From: VGPE01 sp031431395
Lineage (GTDB): Bacteria > Chloroflexota > Limnocylindria > Limnocylindrales > CSP1-4
Assembly (NCBI GenBank): GCA_031431395.1
Contig: JANPDJ010000062.1
Coordinates: forward strand, 1 to 30,587
Direction of reading: 5' to 3'
DNA length: 30,587 nt
Position numbers and translations under genes: made by a program. Below the pieces are notes generated by a model. It worked only from the letters and a program-made list of their open reading frames with translations. It ran no database searches and was not told the origin of the DNA. Below are positions 7,561 through 15,784 of the stretch, piece by piece (position 1 is the first letter of the stretch; the number at the start of each line of letters is the position of its first letter).

Positions 7561-7959
7561 TCAGTGTGCGCAGCTCCGCGCGCTCCCGGCGTCCTCGCCG
7601 GTGCGGAAGCTGGAGCCGCAGCCGCAGCCTGACACCGCGTTGGGGTTGTTCACCGTGAAGCCCGCACCCATCAGCGTATCGACGTAGTCGATCTGCGAGC
7701 CCTTCAGCAGGTCGATGCTCTTGCCGTCCACGTAGACCCTGACGCCGCTGGTCTCGAACGTCCGGTCCTCTTCCGTGGGCGCATCTTCGAGCATCATGCC
7801 GTAGCGATACCCGGAGCAGCCGCCGCTGTACACGTAGACGCGGAGCCCGATGTTCGGGTTGGTCTCTTCCTTCGTCAGCTCGTGGAGCTTCGACGCGGCT
7901 GCGTCGGTGAGGCTCAGCACCGACGGCTGGGTCTCGACGATGGGTTGGGTCTCGATCAT
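7561..7959 (-). CDS. A-type iron-sulfur cluster carrier (HesB/IscA/ErpA family)
   Basis: 132 residues. The core LSLTDAAASKLHEL followed by GLRVYVYSGGCSGYRYGM is typical of A-type carriers. The three cluster-ligand cysteines are present: Cys48, and Cys112 and Cys114 in the C-terminal GCGCGSSF. A 15-residue polar tail extends past the usual end and includes one extra cysteine (RSCAH). The ATG at 7959 is preceded by GGAGG about ten bases upstream; an in-frame ATG farther upstream lacks a site. The family receives Fe-S clusters from a scaffold and passes them to apoproteins in the cytoplasm. No SUF or ISC genes adjoin it, so it appears to be a stand-alone carrier. Confidence 0.92.
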   Translation of the reverse strand: MIETQPIVETQPSVLSLTDAAASKLHELTKEETNPNIGLRVYVYSGGCSGYRYGMMLEDAPTEEDRTFETSGVRVYVDGKSIDLLKGSQIDYVDTLMGAGFTVNNPNAVSGCGCGSSFRTGEDAGSARSCAH

Positions 7960-8103
7960 CAGAGCTCGTCCTCCGTGGGACATGTCGTGGGCGGTCCGGG
8001 TTGACGGCGGCTCCGCCGTGCGGGTCAATCGTACGCAGGGCAACCAGTTTCGACAAGCGTCACGCCGAAACTCCGCCTCGTGCGCCGGCGCCGCGTCCAG
8101 ACC

Positions 8104-8907
8104 CTATCGGCCCTGCCACTCCGGCGGGCGCTTTTCGATGAAGGCGCGCATGCCCTCCTTCTGGTCCTCGGTCGCGAACAGCATGTAGAACGCGCGCCGT
8201 TCGAAGTCCAGGCCCGCGGTCAGCGGCAACTCGTCGGCCCGCGTGATCGCCTCCTTTGCGGCCATCACGGCCAGCGGTGGCATGGCCGCAACGCGCGCAG
8301 CGAGGTCAAGCGCGGCCTCAAACGTCTCCTCGGCCGGTACGACGGAGGTGACGAGGCCCCAGCGCTCCGCGTCGCGGGCACCGAACGTCCGTCCCGTCAG
8401 GACGAGCTCCATCGCGAGCGCCTTGCCGATGGCACGTGTCAGCCGCTGCGTTCCGCCGGCGCCCGGGATGATCCCGAGCCGGGTTTCGGGCTGCCCGAAC
8501 TGGGCGTCTTCGCCCGCCACGATCATGTCGCAGGCCATGGCCAGCTCGCAGCCGCCGCCAAGCGCGAAGCCGCGAACGGCAGCGATCAGCGGAGTGCGCA
8601 CGTCCCGGATCCGGTCCCAGCGCGCGAAGTGGTCGGCGATGGTCATCGTGACGGCCGTCTGGTCGGCCATCTCCTTGATGTCCGCGCCAGCGGCAAACGC
8701 GCGTTCGCCGGCGCCGCGAATCACCACGGCATGACACGCAGGATCGCGATCCAGTGCCTCCAACGCCTCGATGAGGGACGCCATGACGGCCCTGTTGAGC
8801 GCATTGAGCGCGGATGGCCGGTTCAGCGTGACCAGCGCGACGTGCTCCACGGCGCGCCCATCGGCGCGGATCGCCGGGTAATGGGTGAGGACCACGTCGT
8901 CCGTCAT
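8104..8907 (-). CDS. Enoyl-CoA hydratase/isomerase (crotonase) family protein
   Basis: 267 residues, full family length. The oxyanion-hole segment FAAGADIKEM (71-80) and the second one at GFALGGGCELA (113-123) are intact. Both catalytic glutamates are in place, Glu121 and Glu141, spaced 20 apart as in rat mitochondrial hydratase (Glu144/Glu164). The protein should hydrate trans-2-enoyl-CoA in the cytoplasm. The ATG at 8907 overlaps the stop of the upstream hydrolase gene (ATGA) and also has its own AAGGAGA site. It is the last gene of a three-gene operon with the hydrolase and flavin reductase, pointing to degradation of an organic acid or ring-derived intermediate. The exact substrate is unknown. 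Confidence 0.9.
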   Translation of the reverse strand: MTDDVVLTHYPAIRADGRAVEHVALVTLNRPSALNALNRAVMASLIEALEALDRDPACHAVVIRGAGERAFAAGADIKEMADQTAVTMTIADHFARWDRIRDVRTPLIAAVRGFALGGGCELAMACDMIVAGEDAQFGQPETRLGIIPGAGGTQRLTRAIGKALAMELVLTGRTFGARDAERWGLVTSVVPAEETFEAALDLAARVAAMPPLAVMAAKEAITRADELPLTAGLDFERRAFYMLFATEDQKEGMRAFIEKRPPEWQGR

Positions 8908-9719
8908 GCGGGCTCTCCTTCGTCCACGGTTCCACGCCCGACGGCCCGGCGTCGCGCGGCCTGCTCCGTGGATCGGTAGAACGCGCTGCACGCCTCGTTG
9001 AAGAGTCCCGGGCGCCGGACCATCAACTCGTGGGGGCAATCCGGCGCAACGAGCAGCCGCCCGTCCGGCAGGAGGCGCATTAACTCCCACGCATGGTCCA
9101 CGGGCGCGAATGGATCCCGGTCGCCCACCGCCACCATCACTGGCAGCTCGATCTGGTGCAGTTCCCGCGGAGTCAGCAGCGGCTGCAGCTCCACTTCCGC
9201 CGAGATCGCCCGCAGCAGCTCCCGCCACGCGCCGGGGCCCTGGACGGGATCATGCCGGCGGGACAGTGCCGCTTCGCTCAGCGGCCCGCTCGACGGGCGA
9301 CGGTCCGGGTCCATCAGCCGCCGCGCAACGCTGGCGCGGGGCTCCCGCTGCGTCGTGATGCCGGCGACAAGGAGCGTGCGCAATCGCTCCGGCCGCCGCG
9401 TGGCGAACGTGAGCGCGGTCATCGCGCCCATCGAGAACCCGGCGAGATGGAACGTGTCGAGGTGGAGGGCGTCGGCGAACGCCTCCAGGTCCGCCACCAG
9501 CATGTCGTACGTGAAGCCGTCGCGCACATCCCAGCGCGTGGTGGCGTGTCCGCGCGCATCCGGGATGTAGAGCCGGAACGCTTTCGAGAACAGGGGGACC
9601 TGTGCCGCCCAGTCCTCGCGACCGGACGAACCCGCGCCGTGGAGCATGACCAGGGGCGGTCCCGCGCCGTGGGCGTCGTACCCCATCCGCAGGCCGTTGG
9701 CCTCCACGAACTGCGTCAC
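8904..9719 (-). CDS. Alpha/beta-fold hydrolase (3-oxoadipate enol-lactonase-like)
   Basis: 271 residues from a GTG at 9719 that lies four bases after the flavin reductase stop and has GGAGG nine bases upstream. An oxyanion loop HGAGSSG (27-33) is followed by the nucleophile elbow GFSMG with Ser96, the acid in GDRDPF (Asp200 or Asp202) and His230 in CPHELM. A cap region sits around 125-185. There is no signal peptide, so it is cytosolic. The closest family feel is enol-lactone or small ester hydrolases, but the fold is used for many reactions. The operon position between a flavin reductase and a crotonase suggests ring-opening or ester cleavage in a catabolic route; this is inference. Confidence 0.85.
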   Translation of the reverse strand: MTQFVEANGLRMGYDAHGAGPPLVMLHGAGSSGREDWAAQVPLFSKAFRLYIPDARGHATTRWDVRDGFTYDMLVADLEAFADALHLDTFHLAGFSMGAMTALTFATRRPERLRTLLVAGITTQREPRASVARRLMDPDRRPSSGPLSEAALSRRHDPVQGPGAWRELLRAISAEVELQPLLTPRELHQIELPVMVAVGDRDPFAPVDHAWELMRLLPDGRLLVAPDCPHELMVRRPGLFNEACSAFYRSTEQAARRRAVGRGTVDEGEPA

Positions 9720-9723
9720 CCGG

Positions 9724-10251
9724 TCAGGCCTCCGGCCCGCGGTCGGCCCCGGCTGCCAACGGTTGCTCGATCCGCAGGTAGTGACGCCGGTAATAGAGCA
9801 GCGGCCGGGGATGCTGATCCGGGTTGCCCCAGGCGTCCACGCGGGCAATGAACAGGTCGTGATCGCCCGCCGAGTAGGTGTCCACCACGGCGCACTCCAG
9901 AGTGGCGATCGCCCCCTCGAGCAGCGGCAGGCCGGTCTCACCGGGCGCCCAGGCCGCCCCGCAGAACTCGCTTCGACCGGGGGTGACGGCCGCGCCGGCG
10001 AAGCACTCGGACAGATCGTGCTGGCCTTCGCCCAGGACGTTGACGGCGAAGCGGCGCTCCCGATGCACCATCGGCGTGATGAAGCGCCGCCGGTCCAGCG
10101 CCACCATGATGAGTGGCGGGTCGAGCGAGACCGAACTGAGCGCGTTCACGGTGATGCCCTGCGGACGATCACCGTCCAGGGTCGTGACCACCGTCACGCC
10201 GGTCACGAAATGGCCCATGACCTTGCGAAATACGTCGCTGTCGGGGCGCAT
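9724..10251 (-). CDS. Flavin reductase family protein (FMN-binding split barrel)
   Basis: 175 residues. It starts FRKVMGHFVTGVTVVTT, the classic opening of HpaC-type flavin reductases, followed by GITVNALSSVSLDPPL, which contacts the flavin phosphate, then FAVNVLGEGQ and a closing LLYYRRHYLRI strand. Such proteins reduce FMN or FAD with NAD(P)H and usually feed a separate two-component monooxygenase. No oxygenase gene is visible here, so the partner must be elsewhere or the protein acts alone. It leads the three-gene minus-strand operon and is divergent from the deacylase operon across a palindrome-rich region. There is no Shine-Dalgarno; TATTCT lies seven bases before the ATG, suggesting a leaderless mRNA. 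Confidence 0.9.
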   Translation of the reverse strand: MRPDSDVFRKVMGHFVTGVTVVTTLDGDRPQGITVNALSSVSLDPPLIMVALDRRRFITPMVHRERRFAVNVLGEGQHDLSECFAGAAVTPGRSEFCGAAWAPGETGLPLLEGAIATLECAVVDTYSAGDHDLFIARVDAWGNPDQHPRPLLYYRRHYLRIEQPLAAGADRGPEA

Positions 10252-10258
10252 GGCCCCA

Positions 10259-10264
10259 AGAATA
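10259..10264 (-). promoter_or_regulatory. Probable -10 element of a leaderless promoter (flavin reductase operon)
   Basis: On the minus strand TATTCT ends seven bases before the ATG at 10251, so transcription would begin at or next to the start codon. No clear -35 is seen. Confidence 0.5.
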
Positions 10265-10290
10265 CGAGACGGGTCGCGCCGAACGCGGGA

Positions 10291-10365
10291 ACGTGTCAGC
10301 CGGACACGTGGGACGGCGCAGCCGTCCCACCGAAATTACTTCGGCGCCGAAGTACTTCGCCGAAG
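10291..10365. promoter_or_regulatory. Cluster of four inverted repeats in the divergent control region
   Basis: Packed into 75 bases are: ACGTGTC-N5-GACACGT (10291-10309); GTGGGACGGC-N3-GCCGTCCCAC (10308-10330); the perfect 18-bp palindrome TACTTCGGCGCCGAAGTA (10337-10354); and a shortened copy of it, CTTCG-C-CGAAG (10355-10365). The last two share a TACTTCG/CGAAG half-site, as expected of tandem operators for a dimeric regulator. The region lies between two divergent catabolic operons, so it probably controls both. No regulator gene is adjacent. Confidence 0.65.
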
Positions 10366-10432
10366 GAATCGCGGGACGTATCGCCGCCGCCGTTCGAATG
10401 CGCCAGACTGTCGGCCGAGGAGGTGACAAGGC

Positions 10433-12016
10433 ATGGCTGACGTCTTCATCGTCAATGGCACCGTCGTGGACGGGACCGGTGCGCCGGAATTCGCCGCAAC
10501 AGTGGTCGTCGTGGACGGCCGACTGCGCGTGGAGCGTGGGACCGTCACGCCACCCGCGAGCGCAGAGGTCGTGGATGCGCGCGACCGCGTCATCGCCCCG
10601 GGGATCGTGGACCTTCACACGCACTCGGACGTCTCCAACCTCTCGGAGCCGCACGCGATCAGCGCGATCGAGCAGGGCGTCACCACCCAGGTGGTGGGCC
10701 TGTGCGGCTTTTCGGCCGGTCCGGTCACGCCGGAGACCGTCGCGACAATGATCGACGAGGAGCCCGTCTTCGGGTTCCCGGACGTCGCCTGGGACTGGAC
10801 CTCGATCGGCGAATACCTGGCGGCCGTGGACCGGTGCCACGTGGCCACGAATACGGTCACCCTCGTGGGCCACAACACCGTCCGACGTCTCGTGATGGGC
10901 GGCGACAAGCGCGCGCCCTCGGACGTGGAGATGCAGCGGATGCAGACCCTCATCCGCGAGGCCTTCGACCAGGGTGCCCGCGGCTTCTCCACGGGTCTCT
11001 CGTACGCTCCCGGAACCTTCGCGACCACGGCCGAACTGGTGGCGCTCGTCTCGGTCGCCGGGGCGGCCGGCAAGCCGTATCACACGCACATGCGGTACGA
11101 CGAGAAGGGCGTCCGCGCCTCCGTGGAAGAGGCCCTCGAGACCGCGGAACGCTCAGGGGCCGAGTTGAACATCTCGCACCTGTACCCCCGTCCCACGGAT
11201 CCGGCGGACGAGGCCGACCGCTACATCGACATGATCGAAGGGGCCCGGGCGCGAGGCATTCGCGTGACGTGGGATACGACGGTCTTCCCGCGCGGCGGCG
11301 GCGCGTGGGTCCAGAGCCTTCCGCTGTGGGTCCTGGACGGAGGCATGGGGGCCATGCAGGCCAGGCTCCGGGAGCCAGACACGCGGCGTCGAGTCCGCGA
11401 GCACTTCGAGGACCCCAACTTCGGCTGGGCGGACGACTGGGACGACCAGCTGATCGTCAAGGTGAACCGGCCGGAGTCACGGGCGCTCATCGGGCGTACC
11501 GTGGGCCAGATCGCGCGCGACCGAAAGAGCGATCCGCTGGACACGGCGCTGGACCTCGTGATCGAAGAGGGCCAGTTCTGGGTGGCGCCGGTGATCAAGC
11601 GCCAGGCGGACCTGGACCGGCTGCTGTCCCATCCACTCGGCGTGCCGGTGACCGACGGGATGGCCTCGCACCCGGTGAAGCACCGGGACCTCGGGATCAT
11701 GCCCAAGACGTTCGGCTCGTTCCCGCAGATCCTCGGCCGCTACGTGCGCGACGCCGGCGTCATGAGCCTGGAGCACGCCGTCCACCAGATGACCCAGGTT
11801 CCTGCAGGGCGCGTCGCCATTTCCGACCGCGGAGTCGTCGCCACCGGGATGGCGGCCGACCTGCTGATCTTCGACCCCCGGACGATCGCCAACCAGGCCA
11901 CGGAGGGTGGCGATCCGGCCGCCCGCCCTGCGGGGATCGATCGCGTCATGGTCAACGGCCAGTGGGTGGTGAAGGACGGTGCGGCGACCGGGGAGCGCCC
12001 CGGCCGGGTGCTGTGA
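10433..12016 (+). CDS. N-acyl-D-amino-acid deacylase (D-aminoacylase), amidohydrolase superfamily
   Basis: 527 residues; the ATG has AGGAGGTGA nine bases upstream, the strongest site in the window. An N-terminal beta sandwich leads to the metal motif DLHTHSD (His62, His64), then Cys91 in GLCGFSAGP, His219 in HTHMR, His249 in ISHL and Asp408 in VTDG. This is the ligand order His, His, Cys, His, His, Asp known for D-aminoacylase. The C-terminus returns to the sandwich with GMAADLLIFDP. The expected reaction is removal of the acyl group from N-acyl-D-amino acids or related amides in the cytoplasm. It is the first gene of a five-gene operon and overlaps its paralogue by four bases. Confidence 0.88.
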   Translation: MADVFIVNGTVVDGTGAPEFAATVVVVDGRLRVERGTVTPPASAEVVDARDRVIAPGIVDLHTHSDVSNLSEPHAISAIEQGVTTQVVGLCGFSAGPVTPETVATMIDEEPVFGFPDVAWDWTSIGEYLAAVDRCHVATNTVTLVGHNTVRRLVMGGDKRAPSDVEMQRMQTLIREAFDQGARGFSTGLSYAPGTFATTAELVALVSVAGAAGKPYHTHMRYDEKGVRASVEEALETAERSGAELNISHLYPRPTDPADEADRYIDMIEGARARGIRVTWDTTVFPRGGGAWVQSLPLWVLDGGMGAMQARLREPDTRRRVREHFEDPNFGWADDWDDQLIVKVNRPESRALIGRTVGQIARDRKSDPLDTALDLVIEEGQFWVAPVIKRQADLDRLLSHPLGVPVTDGMASHPVKHRDLGIMPKTFGSFPQILGRYVRDAGVMSLEHAVHQMTQVPAGRVAISDRGVVATGMAADLLIFDPRTIANQATEGGDPAARPAGIDRVMVNGQWVVKDGAATGERPGRVL

Positions 12017-13635
12017 GCGGGACCGCGGCGGCGCGGGCGGAGTTCGGGGCCCGGCCGGTGATCGAGGCCCGGCCGGAGTTCGATCTCCTCGTCCTGGGCG
12101 GCGAGGTCGTGGACGGGACCGGGGCAGCGAGGATCCGCGCCGACGTCGGCGTCCGCGGCGACCGGATCGTCGCCATCGGCGACCTGGGAGCCGCCACAGC
12201 CCGGACGACGGTGGACGCCACGGGCCGCGTCGTGACGCCCGGCTTCATCGACGTCCATGTCCACTCGGAACTGGCGATCCTGGCGCAGACGCCGGACGCG
12301 CACGGCGGCCTGCTGCAGGGCGTCACGACGAACCTGACCGCGCCGGACGGATTCGGCTTCGGCGGCGTCCCCGCGGCCATCGCGCGCGAGATTGAGCCGG
12401 TCCTGCGGTTTGCCCATGGGCCCATGCCGGACCTCTCGTTCGACTGGGCGACGCCCGAGTCCTACTTGCGCGCGTTCGAGGGTCGGACGCCCGTCAACAT
12501 TGCTCCGCAGGCGCCGCACCTGCCGATTCGCGTCGGCGTCATGGGTTGGGACGCCCGTGTCGCGACGGACGCCGAGCTGGACGATATGCGGGCGGCCACC
12601 GCGGCATGGATGCGTGCGGGGGCCGTGGGGCTCAACTCCGGCCTGGACTACCAGCCAATCGCGCATTCCGACACGCGCGAACTCGTCGCGCTGGCTCGGG
12701 TCGCCGCCGAGCACGGTGGGGTTTACGCCGCCCACGGCCGGAATCAGGACCTGGGCCGGGCGGGCCAGTTCTGGGAGACGGCCGAGGTGGGCCGCCGGGC
12801 CGCGCTGCCCGTCAACGTGAGCCACGAGCGGGTCGACGAGGAGATGGCGGCGATGCTCGCCGAAACGGGCGCGGAGCCAGGGCTGGACCTGGCGATGGAT
12901 ACCCACCTGTACGAGGCCGGCTCCACGCACCTGCTGAACTACGTGCCGTTCGCGCAGCACGCGGGGGGCCCCATGGCCGTGATCGGGCGGCTCGAATCCG
13001 CGGCCTACCGCGAGCAGCTCCGAGGCCAGATCGAGGCGTCGCTCGCGGCGTCCCCGGAGAGCCTGAACGCGTACTTCTCGGCGACCCGAACCGGGCGACA
13101 CGTGGGGAAGACCATCCGGGAGATTGCTGTCGCAACGGCTCGTGCCCCCGCCGAAACCATCGTCGACCTTCTGCGCGACGAGCTGCCGGACGCGCTCATG
13201 GTCTTCCCCTGGGGGCCCACCGAGGCCGAATTCCGCCCCGTCGTGGCCGCCGGCATCGCCCACCCGCGGGTCGTGATCAGCAGTGACGGCCTCTACTGGG
13301 GCGGGCTGCCTCACCCGCGCGGCTTCGGGACGTTTCCCCGGGCGATCCGGGTCGGTGTGCGAGAGCTCGCCGCGACAACGTTGGAACAGGCGGTCAACCG
13401 GATGAGCGGCCTGCCGGCCGACCGCTACCGCCTGGCGGACCGCGGCCGCATCGAGGTGGGTCGGGCGGCGGACCTCGTCGTGTTCGATCCCGGGACGATC
13501 GCGGATCGCGCAACATACGCGGAACCGCGGCTGGCGCCGGTGGGGATCGACGCCGTGGTGGTCAACGGCGTCATCGCCGCCGATCGCGGTTCCCCGACGG
13601 GCCGGCTCGCCGGACGGGTCCTCCGCCGCGCCTGA
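12013..13635 (+). CDS. Second D-aminoacylase-like amidohydrolase, with an altered metal ligand
   Basis: 540 residues from a GTG overlapping the previous stop (GTGA). Same architecture as its neighbour: HVHSE (His82, His84), His241 in AAHGRN, His271 in VSHE, Asp425 in SSDG, and a C-terminal GRAADLVVFDP sandwich segment. At the position of the metal-binding cysteine the conserved GVTT segment is followed by NLTAPDGFGFG, which puts Asp112 where the neighbour has Cys91. The first 25 residues are an Ala/Arg/Glu-rich extension. It is probably a hydrolase of a related but different N-acyl or cyclic amide substrate. The tandem arrangement suggests duplication followed by divergence. Confidence 0.85.
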   Translation: MSGTAAARAEFGARPVIEARPEFDLLVLGGEVVDGTGAARIRADVGVRGDRIVAIGDLGAATARTTVDATGRVVTPGFIDVHVHSELAILAQTPDAHGGLLQGVTTNLTAPDGFGFGGVPAAIAREIEPVLRFAHGPMPDLSFDWATPESYLRAFEGRTPVNIAPQAPHLPIRVGVMGWDARVATDAELDDMRAATAAWMRAGAVGLNSGLDYQPIAHSDTRELVALARVAAEHGGVYAAHGRNQDLGRAGQFWETAEVGRRAALPVNVSHERVDEEMAAMLAETGAEPGLDLAMDTHLYEAGSTHLLNYVPFAQHAGGPMAVIGRLESAAYREQLRGQIEASLAASPESLNAYFSATRTGRHVGKTIREIAVATARAPAETIVDLLRDELPDALMVFPWGPTEAEFRPVVAAGIAHPRVVISSDGLYWGGLPHPRGFGTFPRAIRVGVRELAATTLEQAVNRMSGLPADRYRLADRGRIEVGRAADLVVFDPGTIADRATYAEPRLAPVGIDAVVVNGVIAADRGSPTGRLAGRVLRRA

Positions 13636-13689
13636 ACCGGGACGCGGAGGCGCTGGGGCGTCATCATCGGGCAGCACACGGAGGGGCAG

Positions 13690-14814
13690 ATGCGCATCAC
13701 CGGGATCACGTCGCGGATCATCAGCTACGACGTGTCCGCCATCTACGGCGACGTCGGGCCGCCGCAGGAGATCAGCGCCGAGTATCGCTACTCGTTCGAC
13801 ACGATCCACACGGACGAGGGCATCGACGGGCATTCGATGCAGTTCGGCTGGATGGGCGAGGGCCAGGCGATGGGGCACGCCCTGCACCAGGCCTATGGCC
13901 GGTTCCTGCTCGGCCGGGACGTTGCGGAGCACGAGCGGCTGTGGCAGGACCTGCGGCGCCAGAACCGCCACGAGTACAACCTCACGGACACGCTGCTCGG
14001 CACCATCGACATCGCGCTCTGGGACATCCGCGGCAAGGCTGCCGGCCTGCCGATCGCCCGGATGCTGGGCCTGGCGCGGACGTCCATCCCCACCTACGCG
14101 ACGGCGATCACCGTCAACCCCACGCCGGAGCAGGTGTTCGAGGAGGCACGACTCCGCGTCCGCCAGGGGTACCGCGGCTTCAAGATCCAGTTCTGGGACG
14201 GCCTGGAGCGCGACATCCCGAGATTCCGGGCCGCGCGCGAGGCGGTGGGACCCGACTTCCCGCTGTTCCAGGATGCGGCCGGGTTCTACTCGTGGACGCA
14301 GGCGCTGGGAGCGGGCCACGTGCTCGACGAGCTGAACTACCGCTGGTTCGAGGAACCGCTGCCGGATCGCCAGGTGTTCCAGCTCAAGCGTCTCGCCGAT
14401 GAGATCCGGACACCGGTGCTGACCAACGAAACCTCGCGGCTGCACGAGTTGCCGGAGGTGCTGCGGATCGGCGCCGGCGATCTCGTCCGTGGCGACGTGC
14501 TCATCAAGAGCGGCATCACCGGGCTGCGCAAGGCAGCGGCTGCCGCCGAATTGTTCGGCTACAACCTGGAGATCCACGGCCTCGGCGCGCCGCTGCTCGA
14601 CGCCGCGAACCTCCATGTCGCGCTGTCCATCGAGAACTGCGAGTTCTCGGAGGGCCACGAGGCGCTGTACCACGAGGGGCTGGTCGGGAGCCCCCTGGCG
14701 ATCGACGGCGACGGCCTCCGCCACCTGCCCGATGCCCCAGGGCTCGGAGTCGAGATGGACATGAACTGGGTGGACAACCACACGATCGAGATGATCCGGA
14801 CGCCGGCCCGATGA
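13690..14814 (+). CDS. Mandelate racemase/muconate-lactonizing family (enolase superfamily) protein, probable acid-sugar dehydratase
   Basis: 374 residues; the ATG has GGAGGGG close upstream. An N-terminal capping domain is followed by the barrel. Metal ligands are Asp195 (FQDAAG), Glu221 (FEEP) and Glu247 (TNET). Lys165 sits on the second strand in GFKIQF, and an Asp269-His296 pair (GDVLIK, EIHGLG) corresponds to the Asp270-His297 dyad of mandelate racemase. The second strand lysine (the x in KxK) is Gln167 here, which removes one catalytic base and argues against racemisation. Proton abstraction and beta-elimination of a hydroxy acid are more likely. The two following aldolase-type genes fit a 2-keto-3-deoxy acid product. 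The stop overlaps the next start (ATGA). Confidence 0.87.
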   Translation: MRITGITSRIISYDVSAIYGDVGPPQEISAEYRYSFDTIHTDEGIDGHSMQFGWMGEGQAMGHALHQAYGRFLLGRDVAEHERLWQDLRRQNRHEYNLTDTLLGTIDIALWDIRGKAAGLPIARMLGLARTSIPTYATAITVNPTPEQVFEEARLRVRQGYRGFKIQFWDGLERDIPRFRAAREAVGPDFPLFQDAAGFYSWTQALGAGHVLDELNYRWFEEPLPDRQVFQLKRLADEIRTPVLTNETSRLHELPEVLRIGAGDLVRGDVLIKSGITGLRKAAAAAELFGYNLEIHGLGAPLLDAANLHVALSIENCEFSEGHEALYHEGLVGSPLAIDGDGLRHLPDAPGLGVEMDMNWVDNHTIEMIRTPAR

Positions 14815-15743
14815 CCGCGCACTCCCCCGCCGGGATCCACGGCATGTGGGCGGCCATGCCACTGCCGTGGAACGGTGACGGATCGCTGGACACCGGCGCC
14901 CTCACCGCCATGGTCGAGCGGTACCGGGCGGCCGGGCTGCCCGGCGCCTACTGCACCGGCACCGACGGCGAGTTCCATACCCTCGAACTCGATGAGTTCC
15001 GGCCCGTGATCGACGCGTTCGCCGGCGCGGCCGATCGCGTGGGGCTGCCGGTCGAAGCCGGCACCGGCTGGGTCACGCAGCGCGGCGCGATCGAGCGGAC
15101 CCGGTACGCTCGGGATCGCGGCATCGGCAACGTCCAGGTCGTTCCGCCGTTCTGGGTCACCGTCAACGACATGGAGCGCATCCGGTTCTACCAGGCCCTG
15201 GCAGCAGCTGTTCCGGACGTGGGAATCCTCATCTACAACACGGAGCGAATCGGCAAGGTCCTGAACGCTTCGCAGATCAAGGCGATCGCGGACGCGGTGC
15301 CGGCCATCGTGGGCTCGAAGTACGACGGCTGGGATCCCGTCGAGTTCTCCGAGACCTGCGCCGCGACCCCGTCGCTCGTGCACATGCCGGTCGATGTGGG
15401 CATTGGTCCGTCGGCCGCGTATCCCACCAAGGCCCTGTGCTCCTGGATCGCCAACCTGAACCCGGCCTGGACGATGGACTGGTGGGCGGCCATAGAACGT
15501 GGGGACTGGGTCGAGGCAGACCGGAGGACGGCCTATGCAAAGGGGCTGATCGCCGAGTGGGAGGGCATCACCCGACACCTCACCGCATCGTCCGCCCTGG
15601 CGAAGCTCTGCGCCCGTGTCGGAATCCTGCCGGAGATGCCGCTGCGCGTCCGCCCGCCGTATCGTGGCGGGACCGAGGAGGACGTGGCCAACCTGCGTCA
15701 GCTCATCTCGACCGGCTACCCTGAGTTGATCTACCAACCCTGA
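14811..15743 (+). CDS. Dihydrodipicolinate synthase/N-acetylneuraminate lyase family protein
   Basis: 310 residues, one (beta/alpha)8 barrel. The Schiff-base lysine is Lys170 (GSKYDG) and the general acid/base tyrosine Tyr142 (LIYNTE), 28 residues apart exactly as in DapA (Tyr133/Lys161). The usual GTTGE loop for pyruvate carboxylate binding reads GTDGEF, consistent with an aldolase or dehydratase of 2-keto acids rather than lysine biosynthesis. It overlaps the dehydratase gene by four bases, so it probably acts on that enzyme's 2-keto-3-deoxy product. The reaction is family-level inference. Confidence 0.87.
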   Translation: MTAHSPAGIHGMWAAMPLPWNGDGSLDTGALTAMVERYRAAGLPGAYCTGTDGEFHTLELDEFRPVIDAFAGAADRVGLPVEAGTGWVTQRGAIERTRYARDRGIGNVQVVPPFWVTVNDMERIRFYQALAAAVPDVGILIYNTERIGKVLNASQIKAIADAVPAIVGSKYDGWDPVEFSETCAATPSLVHMPVDVGIGPSAAYPTKALCSWIANLNPAWTMDWWAAIERGDWVEADRRTAYAKGLIAEWEGITRHLTASSALAKLCARVGILPEMPLRVRPPYRGGTEEDVANLRQLISTGYPELIYQP

Positions 15744-15784
15744 TCCGGCGCCCCGGACGGCGCCCACTGCTGGAGGCACCGCAC

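Noticed and set aside
10702..12012. Upstream extension of the second deacylase frame through the first deacylase gene
   Set aside because: The extension is an out-of-frame shadow of the first deacylase. The GTG at 12013 overlapping its stop gives the normal family length.
11740..14862. A minus-strand open frame of over 1000 codons opposite the deacylase operon
   Set aside because: It is antisense to three genes with full active-site motifs. Its translation is Arg/Asp/Gly/Val-rich without motifs, and long antisense frames are expected in G+C-rich coding DNA.
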